A DNA stretch of 17,071 nt from Deltaproteobacteria bacterium (GTDB lineage Bacteria > Desulfobacterota > Desulfuromonadia > Geobacterales > Pseudopelobacteraceae), in assembly GCA_030654645.1 (NCBI GenBank), contig JAURXC010000112.1:1-17071 (forward strand), read 5' to 3'. This document shows positions 1 through 7,142 of this stretch, one piece after another (the first letter of the stretch is position 1; the number at the start of each line of letters is the position of its first letter). Both the position numbers and the translations under genes were made by a program. The notes beneath the pieces were generated by a model. It searched no databases. It saw only the letters and a program-made list of their open reading frames with translations, and had not been told where the DNA came from.

Positions 1-141
1 AAATAGCAAGACCGCAGGGCATCCCGTCAAGATTGCACTACCTTCCTAACGACACCATTGCATGTCGAATATTTTTACAACCACACCTGCCAGACCTCAC
101 AGGCCCCAAATGTGTTCACTAAAATCAGATATTTGCGCGCA
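1..141. other. Non-coding 5' edge
   Basis: No open frame with coding character, RNA gene or strong hairpin is visible here. It is the far-upstream region of the PEP-CTERM gene, and because that gene has a sigma-54 promoter this is where an enhancer for a sigma-54 activator would be expected. The only symmetry I noticed is the short GTG-TT-CAC element at about 113-120, which is too weak to call an operator. Confidence 0.4.
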
Positions 142-157
142 TGGCATTATACTTGCT
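142..157 (+). promoter_or_regulatory. Sigma-54 (RpoN) -24/-12 promoter of the PEP-CTERM gene
   Basis: The sequence TGGCATTATACTTGCT has the invariant GG (143-144) and GC (155-156) separated by exactly ten bases, and matches the RpoN consensus TGGCAc-N5-TTGCa/t at nearly every position. Transcription would begin near 168, leaving a leader of about 68 bases before the ATG at 236. PEP-CTERM genes in other bacteria are known to be RpoN-dependent with the PrsK/PrsR two-component pair, which fits, but neither regulator is encoded in this window. Confidence 0.75.
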
Positions 158-235
158 TAACCATCTCCAACTGAGTTATGTAAACGTTGTTAGTCGTCAT
201 AATTGAAAAATCAACCGAATAGTGAGGAGGATGAA

Positions 236-823
236 ATGAAAACATCGAAAATCGTATCATTTGCTCTTGCATTTGTATTTGCCTTCAGCAGTCTGGCGTT
301 GGCAGCAACTGTCACAGACATCAAAGAGTACAACACTGGATTTTTCGTGGAAAATGACGCCCACAAGTATGACTCTCACACTTATTGGCGCTGGTACAAT
401 CAGGACTGGGGATGGCAACACAGCGCAATCGCCGGAACTATTACGACGGCGACCCTGAACATAAGCGCGTTTGATGTTGATCTGACTTCAGGTGAGATTG
501 ACAACATCTATGCCTATGATGGCTCAAACAGAGTATTACTCGGAAGTCTGGATGGCTCAGACAACATTTGGTCGTATACCGCATTCACTCTGGGCGCTAA
601 TTTTTACGATGACATTCTCGCCGGATTAAAAATAGAAGTGGATATAGATTCTACTCACAATTACGAGTCATGGGCTCTCACTCTTGCCAAATCCGTCCTT
701 TCCATTGACGGCGGAGTCATTCCGGATCCGGACCCGGACCCGGTTCCTGAGCCATCCACAATGATATTGCTTGGCGCCGGCCTTGCCGGCCTGTTCTTCG
801 CCAGAAGGAAATTTCAGAAATAA
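236..823 (+). CDS. PEP-CTERM sorting-domain protein (exosortase substrate)
   Basis: Predicted 195-residue exported protein. The N-terminus is a Sec signal peptide (basic MKTSK, hydrophobic core, likely cut after the LALA stretch near residue 22). The middle, about residues 25-158, is rich in Trp, Tyr, Asp and Ser and looks like a beta-sandwich extracellular domain; I do not recognise its function. A short Pro-Asp linker precedes the C-terminal sorting signal: VPEPS, a hydrophobic helix, then the basic tail ARRKFQK. In this family an exosortase (EpsH/XrtA type) recognises the PEP signal and the protein is processed for the surface or exopolysaccharide matrix. The ATG at 236 is chosen over the TTG at 203 because AGGAGG (225-230) lies five bases before it and the signal peptide begins there. 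No exosortase, PrsK/PrsR or EPS gene is in the window. The gene is monocistronic, between a sigma-54 promoter and a terminator. Confidence 0.9.
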   Translation: MKTSKIVSFALAFVFAFSSLALAATVTDIKEYNTGFFVENDAHKYDSHTYWRWYNQDWGWQHSAIAGTITTATLNISAFDVDLTSGEIDNIYAYDGSNRVLLGSLDGSDNIWSYTAFTLGANFYDDILAGLKIEVDIDSTHNYESWALTLAKSVLSIDGGVIPDPDPDPVPEPSTMILLGAGLAGLFFARRKFQK

Positions 824-851
824 ACTTAAAAGGCCGGATCCTGCTGGAAGG

Positions 852-890
852 AAAGGGGTGCTCCCATAAGGAGTATCCCTTTTTCTGTTT
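852..890 (+). terminator. Intrinsic terminator after the PEP-CTERM gene
   Basis: A 12-bp stem with two G-U pairs (853-864 with 870-881) encloses the five-base loop CATAA and runs into a T-rich tract at 880-890. It lies about 30 bases after the stop codon. Confidence 0.8.
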
Positions 891-959
891 GTGCCCGGCT
901 TAGAAGAGTTCACGTCACAATCGTATCAATTGCCCTTGGCAGATATCCGGATTTCAATT

Positions 960-1003
960 GCTGTTGCAACAGCTTCCCGATGCGACCAGAAAGCTGTTGC
1001 AAC
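960..1003. repeat. Palindrome and 13-bp inverted repeat upstream of the PPIase lipoprotein gene
   Basis: Positions 960-973 form a perfect 14-bp palindrome, GCTGTTGCAACAGC. The 13 bases at 963-975 recur in perfect inverted orientation at 991-1003 with a 15-base spacer, and because each arm carries the self-complementary GTTGCAAC, the 11-mer at 960-970 also recurs directly at 993-1003. The centre-to-centre spacing is about 33 bases, roughly three helical turns. No T tract follows, so it is not an intrinsic terminator. It could be a paired operator or an RNA hairpin; the function is unknown. Confidence 0.65.
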
Positions 1004-1025
1004 GACCATGCTTGTGTGCTAGTTT
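997..1025 (+). promoter_or_regulatory. Tentative sigma-70 promoter for the PPIase lipoprotein gene
   Basis: TTGCAA (997-1002) and TAGTTT (1020-1025) are separated by 17 bases, giving a weak sigma-70-like match. The -35 lies inside the second arm of the inverted repeat. Other AT-rich candidates (TTTAAT at 1033-1038) exist, so the exact promoter is uncertain. Confidence 0.25.
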
Positions 1026-1070
1026 TATCTGGTTTAATCATACTTAATCGCAGTAAAAAAGGAGCGTTAC

Positions 1071-2012
1071 GTGAAAACCATTAACACCGTGAAACTGCTG
1101 ACCACCGCCCTCTGCGCGGTTGCACTATTTGGCTGCAAAGGCGGCTCACCTACCGGCGAAACCGGTTCGGCCGGCAAAAAAACAGGCAAGGTCATGGCCG
1201 AAGTCAATGGCGGCACCATCACCACCAGCGACTTCGAGCGCGAGCTAAAGAATCTGCCGGAATACCTGAAGGCAATGGCCGACACCCCCCAGGGGCGCAA
1301 GGAGATGCTGGACACGATGGTAATTCGTGAGCTGATCCTGCAGCAGGCTTCCAAGGACGGCTTGGATAAGGGACCGGAGATTGAAGAGAAACTCCAGGAT
1401 CTCAAGAAACGACTGATCGTCGAGGCGTTCCTCAAGAAAAAGGTCGAAACCGAATCCAGTGTATCGGATGAGGACCTCAAAAAGTTCTACGAGCAGAACA
1501 AGGACAAGTTCAAGACCGGCGAGCAGATCAAGGCCAGCCATATCCTGGTAAAGACCGAGAAGGAAGCCAAGGACGTACTGGCACAGATAAAAGCCGGCGG
1601 CAATTTCGAGGAACTGGCCAAGAAGAGCTCGGTTGATTCCTCTTCAGCCAAGGGTGGCGATCTGGGATGGTTCGGCAAGGGCAGCATGGTGCCGGCCTTC
1701 GAAAAAGCCGCTTTGGCTCTCAAGGAAGGCCAGGTATCTGATGTGGTCAAGTCTGATTTCGGATTCCACATCATCAAGCTGACCGGTAAACGCCCCGCCG
1801 GCATTCGTCCGCTCGAAGAGGTGAAAGACCAGATCAAGGGAGCAATCATGCCGTCCAGGCAGCAGGAAGTGTTCCAGAAGATAAAGGAAGAGCTGAAAAA
1901 GACAGCCAAGGTCACCATCAAGGAAGACGTTTTGAACGAGACCGGTGGCAAACCTGCTGAGAACAAACCTGCCGAGGCAGCAAAACCGGCCGCCGTACCT
2001 GAAAAGAAGTAA
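1071..2012 (+). CDS. Parvulin-type peptidyl-prolyl cis-trans isomerase, lipoprotein (PpiC/PrsA-like)
   Basis: Predicted 313-residue envelope-anchored chaperone catalysing prolyl cis-trans isomerisation on secreted proteins. Residues 1-22 form a lipoprotein signal with lipobox LFGC (Cys22), so it should be lipidated and cut by LspA, which is encoded at the other end of this window. Residues 40-150 resemble the SurA/PrsA N-terminal helical chaperone region (VMAEVNGGTITTSDFER at its start). A single parvulin domain occupies about 154-240, with ASHILV, FEELAKKSS, GGDLGWFGKG and FGFHIIKL motifs. The C-terminal 25 residues are a Lys/Pro/Ala tail. The start is GTG with AAGGAG six bases upstream. A strong terminator follows and the next gene is a second parvulin chaperone. 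The precise orthologue name is uncertain: it could be called prsA- or ppiC-like. Confidence 0.9.
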   Translation: MKTINTVKLLTTALCAVALFGCKGGSPTGETGSAGKKTGKVMAEVNGGTITTSDFERELKNLPEYLKAMADTPQGRKEMLDTMVIRELILQQASKDGLDKGPEIEEKLQDLKKRLIVEAFLKKKVETESSVSDEDLKKFYEQNKDKFKTGEQIKASHILVKTEKEAKDVLAQIKAGGNFEELAKKSSVDSSSAKGGDLGWFGKGSMVPAFEKAALALKEGQVSDVVKSDFGFHIIKLTGKRPAGIRPLEEVKDQIKGAIMPSRQQEVFQKIKEELKKTAKVTIKEDVLNETGGKPAENKPAEAAKPAAVPEKK

Positions 2013-2041
2013 TTTCGATTTCGCAGAGACAGCATAACCGA

Positions 2042-2075
2042 GAGGGTGGGCATCAAGTCCACCCTCCTGTTTTTT
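2042..2075 (+). terminator. Intrinsic terminator between the two PPIase genes
   Basis: GAGGGTGGG (2042-2050) pairs with TCCACCCTC (2058-2066) around a seven-base loop, and a T run ends at 2075. The next start codon is only 19 bases beyond the T run. Confidence 0.85.
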
Positions 2076-2094
2076 AAATGGAACGGATGATACT

Positions 2095-3078
2095 ATGAAG
2101 AATATTACCCTGCCCCTGCTTTTGGCAACAATGCTGCTTCTGGCGCCAGGCCATGCTAAGGCCGCCGTGATCAACGCGATAGCGGCAATCGTGAACGATG
2201 ATGTCGTCACGCTGTACGAAGTCAACCGCGAAGCCCAGCCGGTCATCAACGAGGCCGAAAAAAAGTCGCCTATCGACAGTGCCACCCGCAGCCAGATCAG
2301 GCGTGTAGCACTTGACCGGCTGGTTGAGAAGAAACTGGTCGAGCAGAAGGTCCGCGAGCTGAGCATCAAAGTATCCGAGGAAGAGGTCCGGCAGGCCATC
2401 GAGGACGTCAAGAAGCAGAACAACATGCCCAACCAGGAAGCATTGGTCTCGGCGCTCGCCAACCAGGGCCTTTCATTTGACCAGTATCGCAACCAGCTGC
2501 AGGAACAGATCGAAAAGCTGAAACTGATCAGCATGGAGGTACGCGCCAAGATCCATGTCAGTGACACCGAGATGCGCGAATACTATGACGCCAACAGTAC
2601 GAAATACACCGAGGACGAGACTTTCCGGGCCAGGCACATCTTCTTCAAAACCAGCGAAAAAGCTCCCGCTGACGAAATCAAGCGCACCATGACCACCGCG
2701 CTGATGGTGCTGGCCGAAGCCAAGAGCGGCAAGGATTTTGCCGAACTGGCCAAAAGCTATTCCGAGGATCCGGCCGCGCGTAAGGATGGCGGGGATTTGG
2801 GAACATTCAAGAAGGCTGACATGCAGACGGAACTGGGTAATGCGATTTTGACCATGAAGCCCGGCGATGTCAGCGAGCTGGTATATACTCCAGCCGGATT
2901 CCACATCATCAAGCTTGAAGAGCGTATCAGCGGCAAACTGAAGCCCTTCGAGGGGCTTAAAAACGAGATCGAGGAAGCGATTTACCGCAAGAAATCAGAG
3001 GAGCGCTACAGCCAATGGGCCAAGGACCTGCGCGCCAAAGCGAGCGTGGAGTTGAAGGATCTGAACGGCTTGCTGTAA
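2095..3078 (+). CDS. SurA-like periplasmic chaperone / peptidyl-prolyl isomerase
   Basis: Predicted 327-residue periplasmic protein. Residues 1-23 form a cleavable Sec signal (likely cut after HAKA). The sequence straight after it, VINAIAAIVNDDVVTLYEV, is the hallmark opening of SurA-N domains, which bind unfolded outer-membrane proteins. A helical region runs to about 170 and one parvulin domain covers about 175-277 (RARHIFF, FAELAKSYSEDPA, GGDLGTF, AGFHIIKL), followed by a C-terminal helix completing the chaperone lobe. E. coli SurA (428 aa) has two parvulin domains, so this is the shorter one-domain architecture common in delta-proteobacteria. The ATG follows GGAACGGA at about eight bases. 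It probably escorts outer-membrane proteins alongside the lipoprotein PPIase upstream. There is no room for a promoter of its own between the preceding terminator and the start. Confidence 0.9.
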   Translation: MKNITLPLLLATMLLLAPGHAKAAVINAIAAIVNDDVVTLYEVNREAQPVINEAEKKSPIDSATRSQIRRVALDRLVEKKLVEQKVRELSIKVSEEEVRQAIEDVKKQNNMPNQEALVSALANQGLSFDQYRNQLQEQIEKLKLISMEVRAKIHVSDTEMREYYDANSTKYTEDETFRARHIFFKTSEKAPADEIKRTMTTALMVLAEAKSGKDFAELAKSYSEDPAARKDGGDLGTFKKADMQTELGNAILTMKPGDVSELVYTPAGFHIIKLEERISGKLKPFEGLKNEIEEAIYRKKSEERYSQWAKDLRAKASVELKDLNGLL

Positions 3079-3100
3079 CGGCTCTGCCAGATACGAACAG

Positions 3101-3140
3101 AAACAGCCGCTGCCCCGATCGGGACAGCGGCTGTTTTTTT
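3101..3140 (+). terminator. Strong intrinsic terminator after the surA-like gene
   Basis: AAACAGCCGCTG (3101-3112) pairs perfectly with CAGCGGCTGTTT (3125-3136); past one C-A mismatch the stem continues through the inner palindrome CCCGATCGGG. Seven T residues follow (3134-3140). It sits between convergent genes. On the minus strand the hairpin is followed only by a weak T tract, so it may only partly stop transcription of the receiver-like gene. Confidence 0.9.
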
Positions 3141-3164
3141 AACAGTCATTACACAATATCCGGC

Positions 3165-3905
3165 TTAATCCCGCCGACGCAGGTGGGCCAGGAATTCATC
3201 GCAGGTAAGCTGCTTTTTGCTTACCAGGTGGGCCACTTCGCGACTCATGGCAAGTTTTTCACCGGACTTCATCTCGTCTTTCAACAGCACGAAGATCGGC
3301 GTGTTGCTGCTGTAGGGATACAACCTGAACTTTTCCAGCAGTTCAAATGCGGACATGTCCGGCAGCATGTGGGTGCAGAAAGCCATGTATTTGGGATGGA
3401 TCGAAGTGAGCGCCAGCGCTTCCTTGCCGGTATACCCCTTGACGACTTCGAAACCTATTGATTCAATCGCTTTGGAGAGCTTCTCCTCGCCGGTCCGGGA
3501 CACCACCAGCGCCTGCAGGTCCCAGGTTTCAGCCTCCTCGGTCAGCCCATATACCGCTAATCGTTCAAGCAGGTATTGTTCATCCACCGGGAGCATGAAA
3601 AAACCGGCCACCGGAAAGACACCTCCGACCTTGCCCATTTCGCTCAGAAACACCGGCAGTACAGGGATATTGCGGGTTTCCGGAGAGCCTTTTATCCTCA
3701 GCAGCAGTCCCCAGCCATCGTCGGAAAACGGCGATATATCCAGCACGATTCCCAGCGGTCGCCCCTGTTCAAGATTATCAAACTGTTCCTGTCGGCAGCT
3801 GTAGCCGCCTGCTTCCAGGTATGACATAAGAATAGCTGCACGCCCGTCACCGGGCCGTACACCAAGTATCCAGAGTTCCCTGCGTGGTTCGCTTTTCTGT
3901 GCCAT
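3165..3905 (-). CDS. Tandem degenerate receiver-domain protein
   Basis: Predicted 246-residue cytoplasmic protein with two response-regulator-like folds and no output domain. Domain 1 (about 10-120) keeps an Asp at the phosphoacceptor position (LDIS, Asp56) but lacks the usual acidic pair after strand 1 (ILGVRPGD) and the conserved Lys (FMLPVDEQ). Domain 2 (about 130-243) has the loop MLPDMSAFELLEKF typical after the phosphorylated Asp, but the Asp itself is replaced (AFCTHMLPD, Thr178), and the acidic pair reads VVSRTGE. Both look like pseudo-receivers, more likely binding modules than phosphorelay acceptors. ATG at 3905 is preferred over GTG at 3920 because GGGAG lies five bases upstream of it. 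It is 84 bases downstream of hldE on the same strand and could be cotranscribed. The role is unknown; two-domain regulators of this sort can act as adaptors or anti-kinases. Confidence 0.75.
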   Translation of the reverse strand: MAQKSEPRRELWILGVRPGDGRAAILMSYLEAGGYSCRQEQFDNLEQGRPLGIVLDISPFSDDGWGLLLRIKGSPETRNIPVLPVFLSEMGKVGGVFPVAGFFMLPVDEQYLLERLAVYGLTEEAETWDLQALVVSRTGEEKLSKAIESIGFEVVKGYTGKEALALTSIHPKYMAFCTHMLPDMSAFELLEKFRLYPYSSNTPIFVLLKDEMKSGEKLAMSREVAHLVSKKQLTCDEFLAHLRRRD

Positions 3906-3989
3906 GGCCGCTCCCGTCACATATCAATATTCATGGAATGCCTTCTCATACCAGAAAACAGTCCCTAAAACCAGATTAATCAGAAGAGA

Positions 3990-5462
3990 TTATTCCATCG
4001 AATAACGTTCCAGCACCTTGTCGATTATGTTGGAGGTTGATTTCCCGTCAACAAACGAAACCAGTTCCACCCTGCCGCCGTATTGTTCCACGATATCCCG
4101 GCCAACAACACCATCAAGCGAATAGTCGCCGCCCTTGACCAGTATCTGCGGCTTCAGGGTCTTGATCAGCTCAAGCGGGGTATCCTCGTCGAAGATCGTG
4201 ACATAATCGATGCAATACAGTGCCGCCAGGATATGGGCACGTTCCTCCTCACTTATCAGGGGGCGCTTTGCCCCTTTAAGACGTCGTACCGAAGCATCGC
4301 TGTTGAGCCCCAGCACCAGCAGGTCACCCAGACCGCGGGCCTTCTGCAGGTATTTAACATGTCCGGCATGCAACAGGTCAAAACAGCCGTTGGTGAAGAC
4401 GACCTGCTTCCCCTTGGCCTGTTCCTCGGCAATCAGCAGGGCCAGAACGTCCAGGCTCTTGATTTTCGAGTCACTGTCATGGTGGCTCAAGGCCACCACC
4501 TCGATGATTTCCTGCGGTGTTACGATCGAAGTTCCAAGCTTGCCGACGGCGATTCCGGCGGCAACGTTGGCAAGCTTCGCAGCTTCCGCCATACCGCAAC
4601 CGGATGCGATGCCTACCGCCAGCGCCGCCAATACCGTATCACCGGCGCCGGAAACATCGAACACTTCACGGGCAACTGTCGGGATATGTACCACCTCCTT
4701 CCCCTTCGAAAAGAGCGACATGCCCTCCTCACTGCGGGTTATCAAAAGGTGCCGTAATCCAACAGTCTCCATGATCGCGTTCGCTGCCTGTGTCAGCGAT
4801 GCGGCATCCCGAATCGCGATACCGGATGCCGCCTCGGCCTCCTTGCGATTGGGGGTCAGCAAAGTCGCCCCGCTGTAACGGACATAGTCGTTTCCTTTCG
4901 GATCCACCAGCACCGCTATTCCGGTTTCAGCGGCCAACGACACGATCGCGGCGATAACCGCCGGCGTCAGCACCCCCTTGCTATAATCCGACAGCACTAT
5001 CACCTTGAATTCGCTGATATGGGCTGCGATCCAATCGCAGATCTGTTTTTCAAAAGCGGCAGGTAACGCCTCGCGTGATTCACGGTCTATGCGCACAATC
5101 TGCTGATTGGCTGCAACCACGCGTGTTTTGCGGCTGGTACGACGTCCGGGGTCGAGGAATATGGCATCGGTAGCCACATTCCGCCGGCCGAATTCCTTCA
5201 GCAGCGACCAGCCGTTCTGATCGTCTCCGATCACCGAACAGACCGCTACCTGCGCCCCCAGTGCCACCAGGTTATTTACCACGTTGCCGGCTCCACCCAG
5301 GCGCAGCTCCTCGCGCAGCACATCGACGACCTGTACCGGAGCCTCCGGAGATATGCGTTCGGCCTTGCCCCACAGGTATTCATCCAGCATCAGGTCGCCA
5401 ACCACCAGGCAACGAATCTCGGCAACATGTGAAAAAAGCGATTCAACCGCTTTGCGATCCAT
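3990..5462 (-). CDS. hldE: Bifunctional D-beta-D-heptose 7-phosphate kinase / D-beta-D-heptose 1-phosphate adenylyltransferase
   Basis: Makes two steps of ADP-heptose synthesis for the LPS inner core in the cytoplasm: phosphorylation of heptose 7-phosphate at C1, and adenylylation of heptose 1-phosphate. Residues 1-320 are a PfkB/ribokinase-type kinase (VVGDLMLDEYLWG, GGAGNVVNNL, and the catalytic GAGD loop at 272-275 with base Asp275). Residues about 350-490 are a nucleotidyltransferase with NGCFDLLHAGH (358-368; HxGH at 365-368) and VKGGDY. The 490-residue length agrees with E. coli HldE (477). The start has GGAGG about four bases upstream. It lies 29 bases after gmhA, which supplies its substrate. 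The partner genes gmhB and hldD are not in the window. Confidence 0.96.
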   Translation of the reverse strand: MDRKAVESLFSHVAEIRCLVVGDLMLDEYLWGKAERISPEAPVQVVDVLREELRLGGAGNVVNNLVALGAQVAVCSVIGDDQNGWSLLKEFGRRNVATDAIFLDPGRRTSRKTRVVAANQQIVRIDRESREALPAAFEKQICDWIAAHISEFKVIVLSDYSKGVLTPAVIAAIVSLAAETGIAVLVDPKGNDYVRYSGATLLTPNRKEAEAASGIAIRDAASLTQAANAIMETVGLRHLLITRSEEGMSLFSKGKEVVHIPTVAREVFDVSGAGDTVLAALAVGIASGCGMAEAAKLANVAAGIAVGKLGTSIVTPQEIIEVVALSHHDSDSKIKSLDVLALLIAEEQAKGKQVVFTNGCFDLLHAGHVKYLQKARGLGDLLVLGLNSDASVRRLKGAKRPLISEEERAHILAALYCIDYVTIFDEDTPLELIKTLKPQILVKGGDYSLDGVVGRDIVEQYGGRVELVSFVDGKSTSNIIDKVLERYSME

Positions 5463-5491
5463 TATTCCTCCGATTACACGAGATCTATCCG

Positions 5492-6061
5492 TTAAGCGAA
5501 CATGCTTCTTTCGACCAGATCGCAGACGATATGGATGATGATTCCGTGCCCTTCCTGAATCCGGGGCGTGTCATCGCTGGGAACGATCAGGGGCAGGTCG
5601 CAGTAGGCCTTGATGCTGCCGCCATCCTTTCCAAGAAGCCCGGCCGTGCGGCACCCCTTTTCACGGGCCAGCTCAAGTGCATTTCTCACGTTGGCGGAAT
5701 TGCCGCTGGTCGAGATGCCGATCACCATGTCACCTGACGCAGCCAGAGCCTCGACCTGACGCCGGAAGACCAGATCGAATCCGTAGTCGTTGCCGATGGC
5801 GGTCAGGATCGATGTGTCCGTGGACAGTGCAATGGCCGGCAGGCCGCGGCGCTCCATCTTGAAGCGGCCGACGATTTCAGCGACAAAGTGTTGTGAATCG
5901 GCCGCCGAACCTCCATTCCCCATCACCAGCAGTTTTCCGCCACGACTGAAGGTATCGACCAGCAAAATGGCAAGTTCGGCGATCGCCGGAGTCATTTCAC
6001 TCTCGATGCGTTCGATCAGGTTGCGATGGGCCTGCAATTGGGCAGTGATTTCAGGAATCAT
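5492..6061 (-). CDS. gmhA: Sedoheptulose 7-phosphate isomerase (phosphoheptose isomerase)
   Basis: First committed enzyme of ADP-heptose synthesis, converting sedoheptulose 7-phosphate to D-glycero-D-manno-heptose 7-phosphate. The 189-residue SIS-fold protein matches the family length (E. coli 192). Visible motifs are the sugar-phosphate loop GNGGSAADSQHF (48-59), STSGNSANV (117-125) and the C-terminal IQEGHGIIIHIVCD. Residues His58, Glu62, Gln169 and His177 line up with the catalytic/zinc residues His61, Glu65, Gln172 and His180 of E. coli GmhA. The ATG at 6061 follows GGAGGT by six bases, and its ATGA overlaps the stop of the upstream glycosyltransferase by four bases, indicating translational coupling. 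The same frame extends open to 6298, but only as overlap with that glycosyltransferase. Confidence 0.96.
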   Translation of the reverse strand: MIPEITAQLQAHRNLIERIESEMTPAIAELAILLVDTFSRGGKLLVMGNGGSAADSQHFVAEIVGRFKMERRGLPAIALSTDTSILTAIGNDYGFDLVFRRQVEALAASGDMVIGISTSGNSANVRNALELAREKGCRTAGLLGKDGGSIKAYCDLPLIVPSDDTPRIQEGHGIIIHIVCDLVERSMFA

Positions 6062-7125
6062 TCCGGCACCTCCTTGCTTTGGGTTTGTATGTTGGTAGAT
6101 AGCTCCGAGATCGATCCCAGAAGAGTAGCGATGGAAACAGCGTTGTCTGCTCCCGGGAAAGCCACGCCCTCGCAGCCGCGCACCGCCACCATGTCGGGCA
6201 GAAGCTTGCCGAGAGCTGTCAGCCTTTTCTGCAAATCCCTTCGCGGAAAAAGCATCGACAGACCGCGGAGTTCGATGCCGGTATGTAGCCCGTTCCACCC
6301 CATGCGCCGGAAATCCGAGTACTGGCGGCTGTGCAGAAGCAGGGTAAAATGATGCCCCTGGCGGGCACCGTCCAGAATCGCTTCCACTGTGTCGCTCAAT
6401 GATCCGGCTTCGGATTCCTTACCGAAATAAACGACGTAGTTACGCGCAGCCCCCCAGCTGGCAAGATAGGTGATACGGCTGCTGTTAATCATCTCGGTAC
6501 GACGCGCCGCGGACCCGAAAGAAGCTTCTTCGCCGCAGGCCACAACCGACCGGCTGGTGATAAAGGTCCGGTAGCCATTGTCGGCGGTCCGCCGCACATA
6601 TTCCCTGAGACACCACTCTCCGCCATCCAGATGTTCATCAAAACAGCCGGTCAGGATCCGCATCTCGCCGCGCAGCAGCAAAACCGAAAACGAGACCGTG
6701 CAGCTTTCCATCAACGAGCAACCCGGAACCAACGCGGGAATAGCCGGTGCGTTCTTACCGGTAAACATCGGCGACAGTATTCCGGCGTTGACTTTTTCGG
6801 CATCGTCAAGCAGCGCGGTGAGCCAACCAGCCCCGACCATCACATGCGGACGCACGATGACGGCGAAATCGCTGTCGGAACGGGCCAGCCCCATGTTGAT
6901 GGCCGGCACCAGGCCGATATTGCGTTCTGACTTGATAAACAGGCCGGCATCGCCGAGCGGCTCCGAAAACTCCTCCAGCATCAGCTCGGTCTCACGGCTG
7001 CTGCCGTTATCCACGATAATCAGTCGCGCATCCGCTGAATGTTCAAGTATGGCCGCCAGGCAGGCGCGGGTCTCAAAAGGGTTATTCCAGACCGGAACGA
7101 TTATGTCAACGGAGGGAGATGTCAT
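6058..7125 (-). CDS. Family 2-like glycosyltransferase, probably LPS-associated
   Basis: Predicted 355-residue cytoplasmic protein. The N-terminal half has a GT-A fold signature: VDIIVPVWNNP (6-16), LIIVDNGSS (35-43), SERNIGLVPAINMGLA (66-81) and GCFDEHL (160-166). The position that normally carries the metal-binding DxD/NxD after the fourth strand reads VIVRPHVMVGAGWL (89-102), with Arg-Pro-His in place of the acidic pair, so catalysis may be atypical. Residues about 240-355 match no domain I recognise. The ATG at 7125 is chosen; an in-frame TTG at 7164 would lie inside the terminator hairpin and has no Shine-Dalgarno. The ATG also lacks a clear Shine-Dalgarno. It is the first gene of a glycosyltransferase-gmhA-hldE operon, which points to LPS core assembly. 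The acceptor and donor sugars cannot be inferred. Confidence 0.8.
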   Translation of the reverse strand: MTSPSVDIIVPVWNNPFETRACLAAILEHSADARLIIVDNGSSRETELMLEEFSEPLGDAGLFIKSERNIGLVPAINMGLARSDSDFAVIVRPHVMVGAGWLTALLDDAEKVNAGILSPMFTGKNAPAIPALVPGCSLMESCTVSFSVLLLRGEMRILTGCFDEHLDGGEWCLREYVRRTADNGYRTFITSRSVVACGEEASFGSAARRTEMINSSRITYLASWGAARNYVVYFGKESEAGSLSDTVEAILDGARQGHHFTLLLHSRQYSDFRRMGWNGLHTGIELRGLSMLFPRRDLQKRLTALGKLLPDMVAVRGCEGVAFPGADNAVSIATLLGSISELSTNIQTQSKEVPE

Positions 7126-7142
7126 AAGAAACCAGGGGAGAA

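Noticed and set aside
727..750. Pro-Asp repeat codons as a phase-variable tandem repeat
   Set aside because: Only three imperfect copies are present; it is better read as the usual flexible linker before a PEP-CTERM signal.
2042..2066. GGGTGG-containing hairpin considered as a T-box-like element
   Set aside because: It lacks the T-box consensus and specifier structures and lies between two PPIase genes, not before an aminoacyl-tRNA synthetase; it is a plain terminator. No T-box is seen before ileS either.
1487..2567. Long minus-strand frames across the two PPIase genes
   Set aside because: They are antisense shadows with low-complexity Ser/Leu/Phe composition and no recognisable domain; the plus-strand genes have clear signal peptides and parvulin motifs.
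6062..6298. N-terminal extension of gmhA to 268 residues
   Set aside because: The added part only overlaps the glycosyltransferase 3' end in another frame, has no GmhA similarity, and the ATG at 6061 has GGAGGT and a normal family length.
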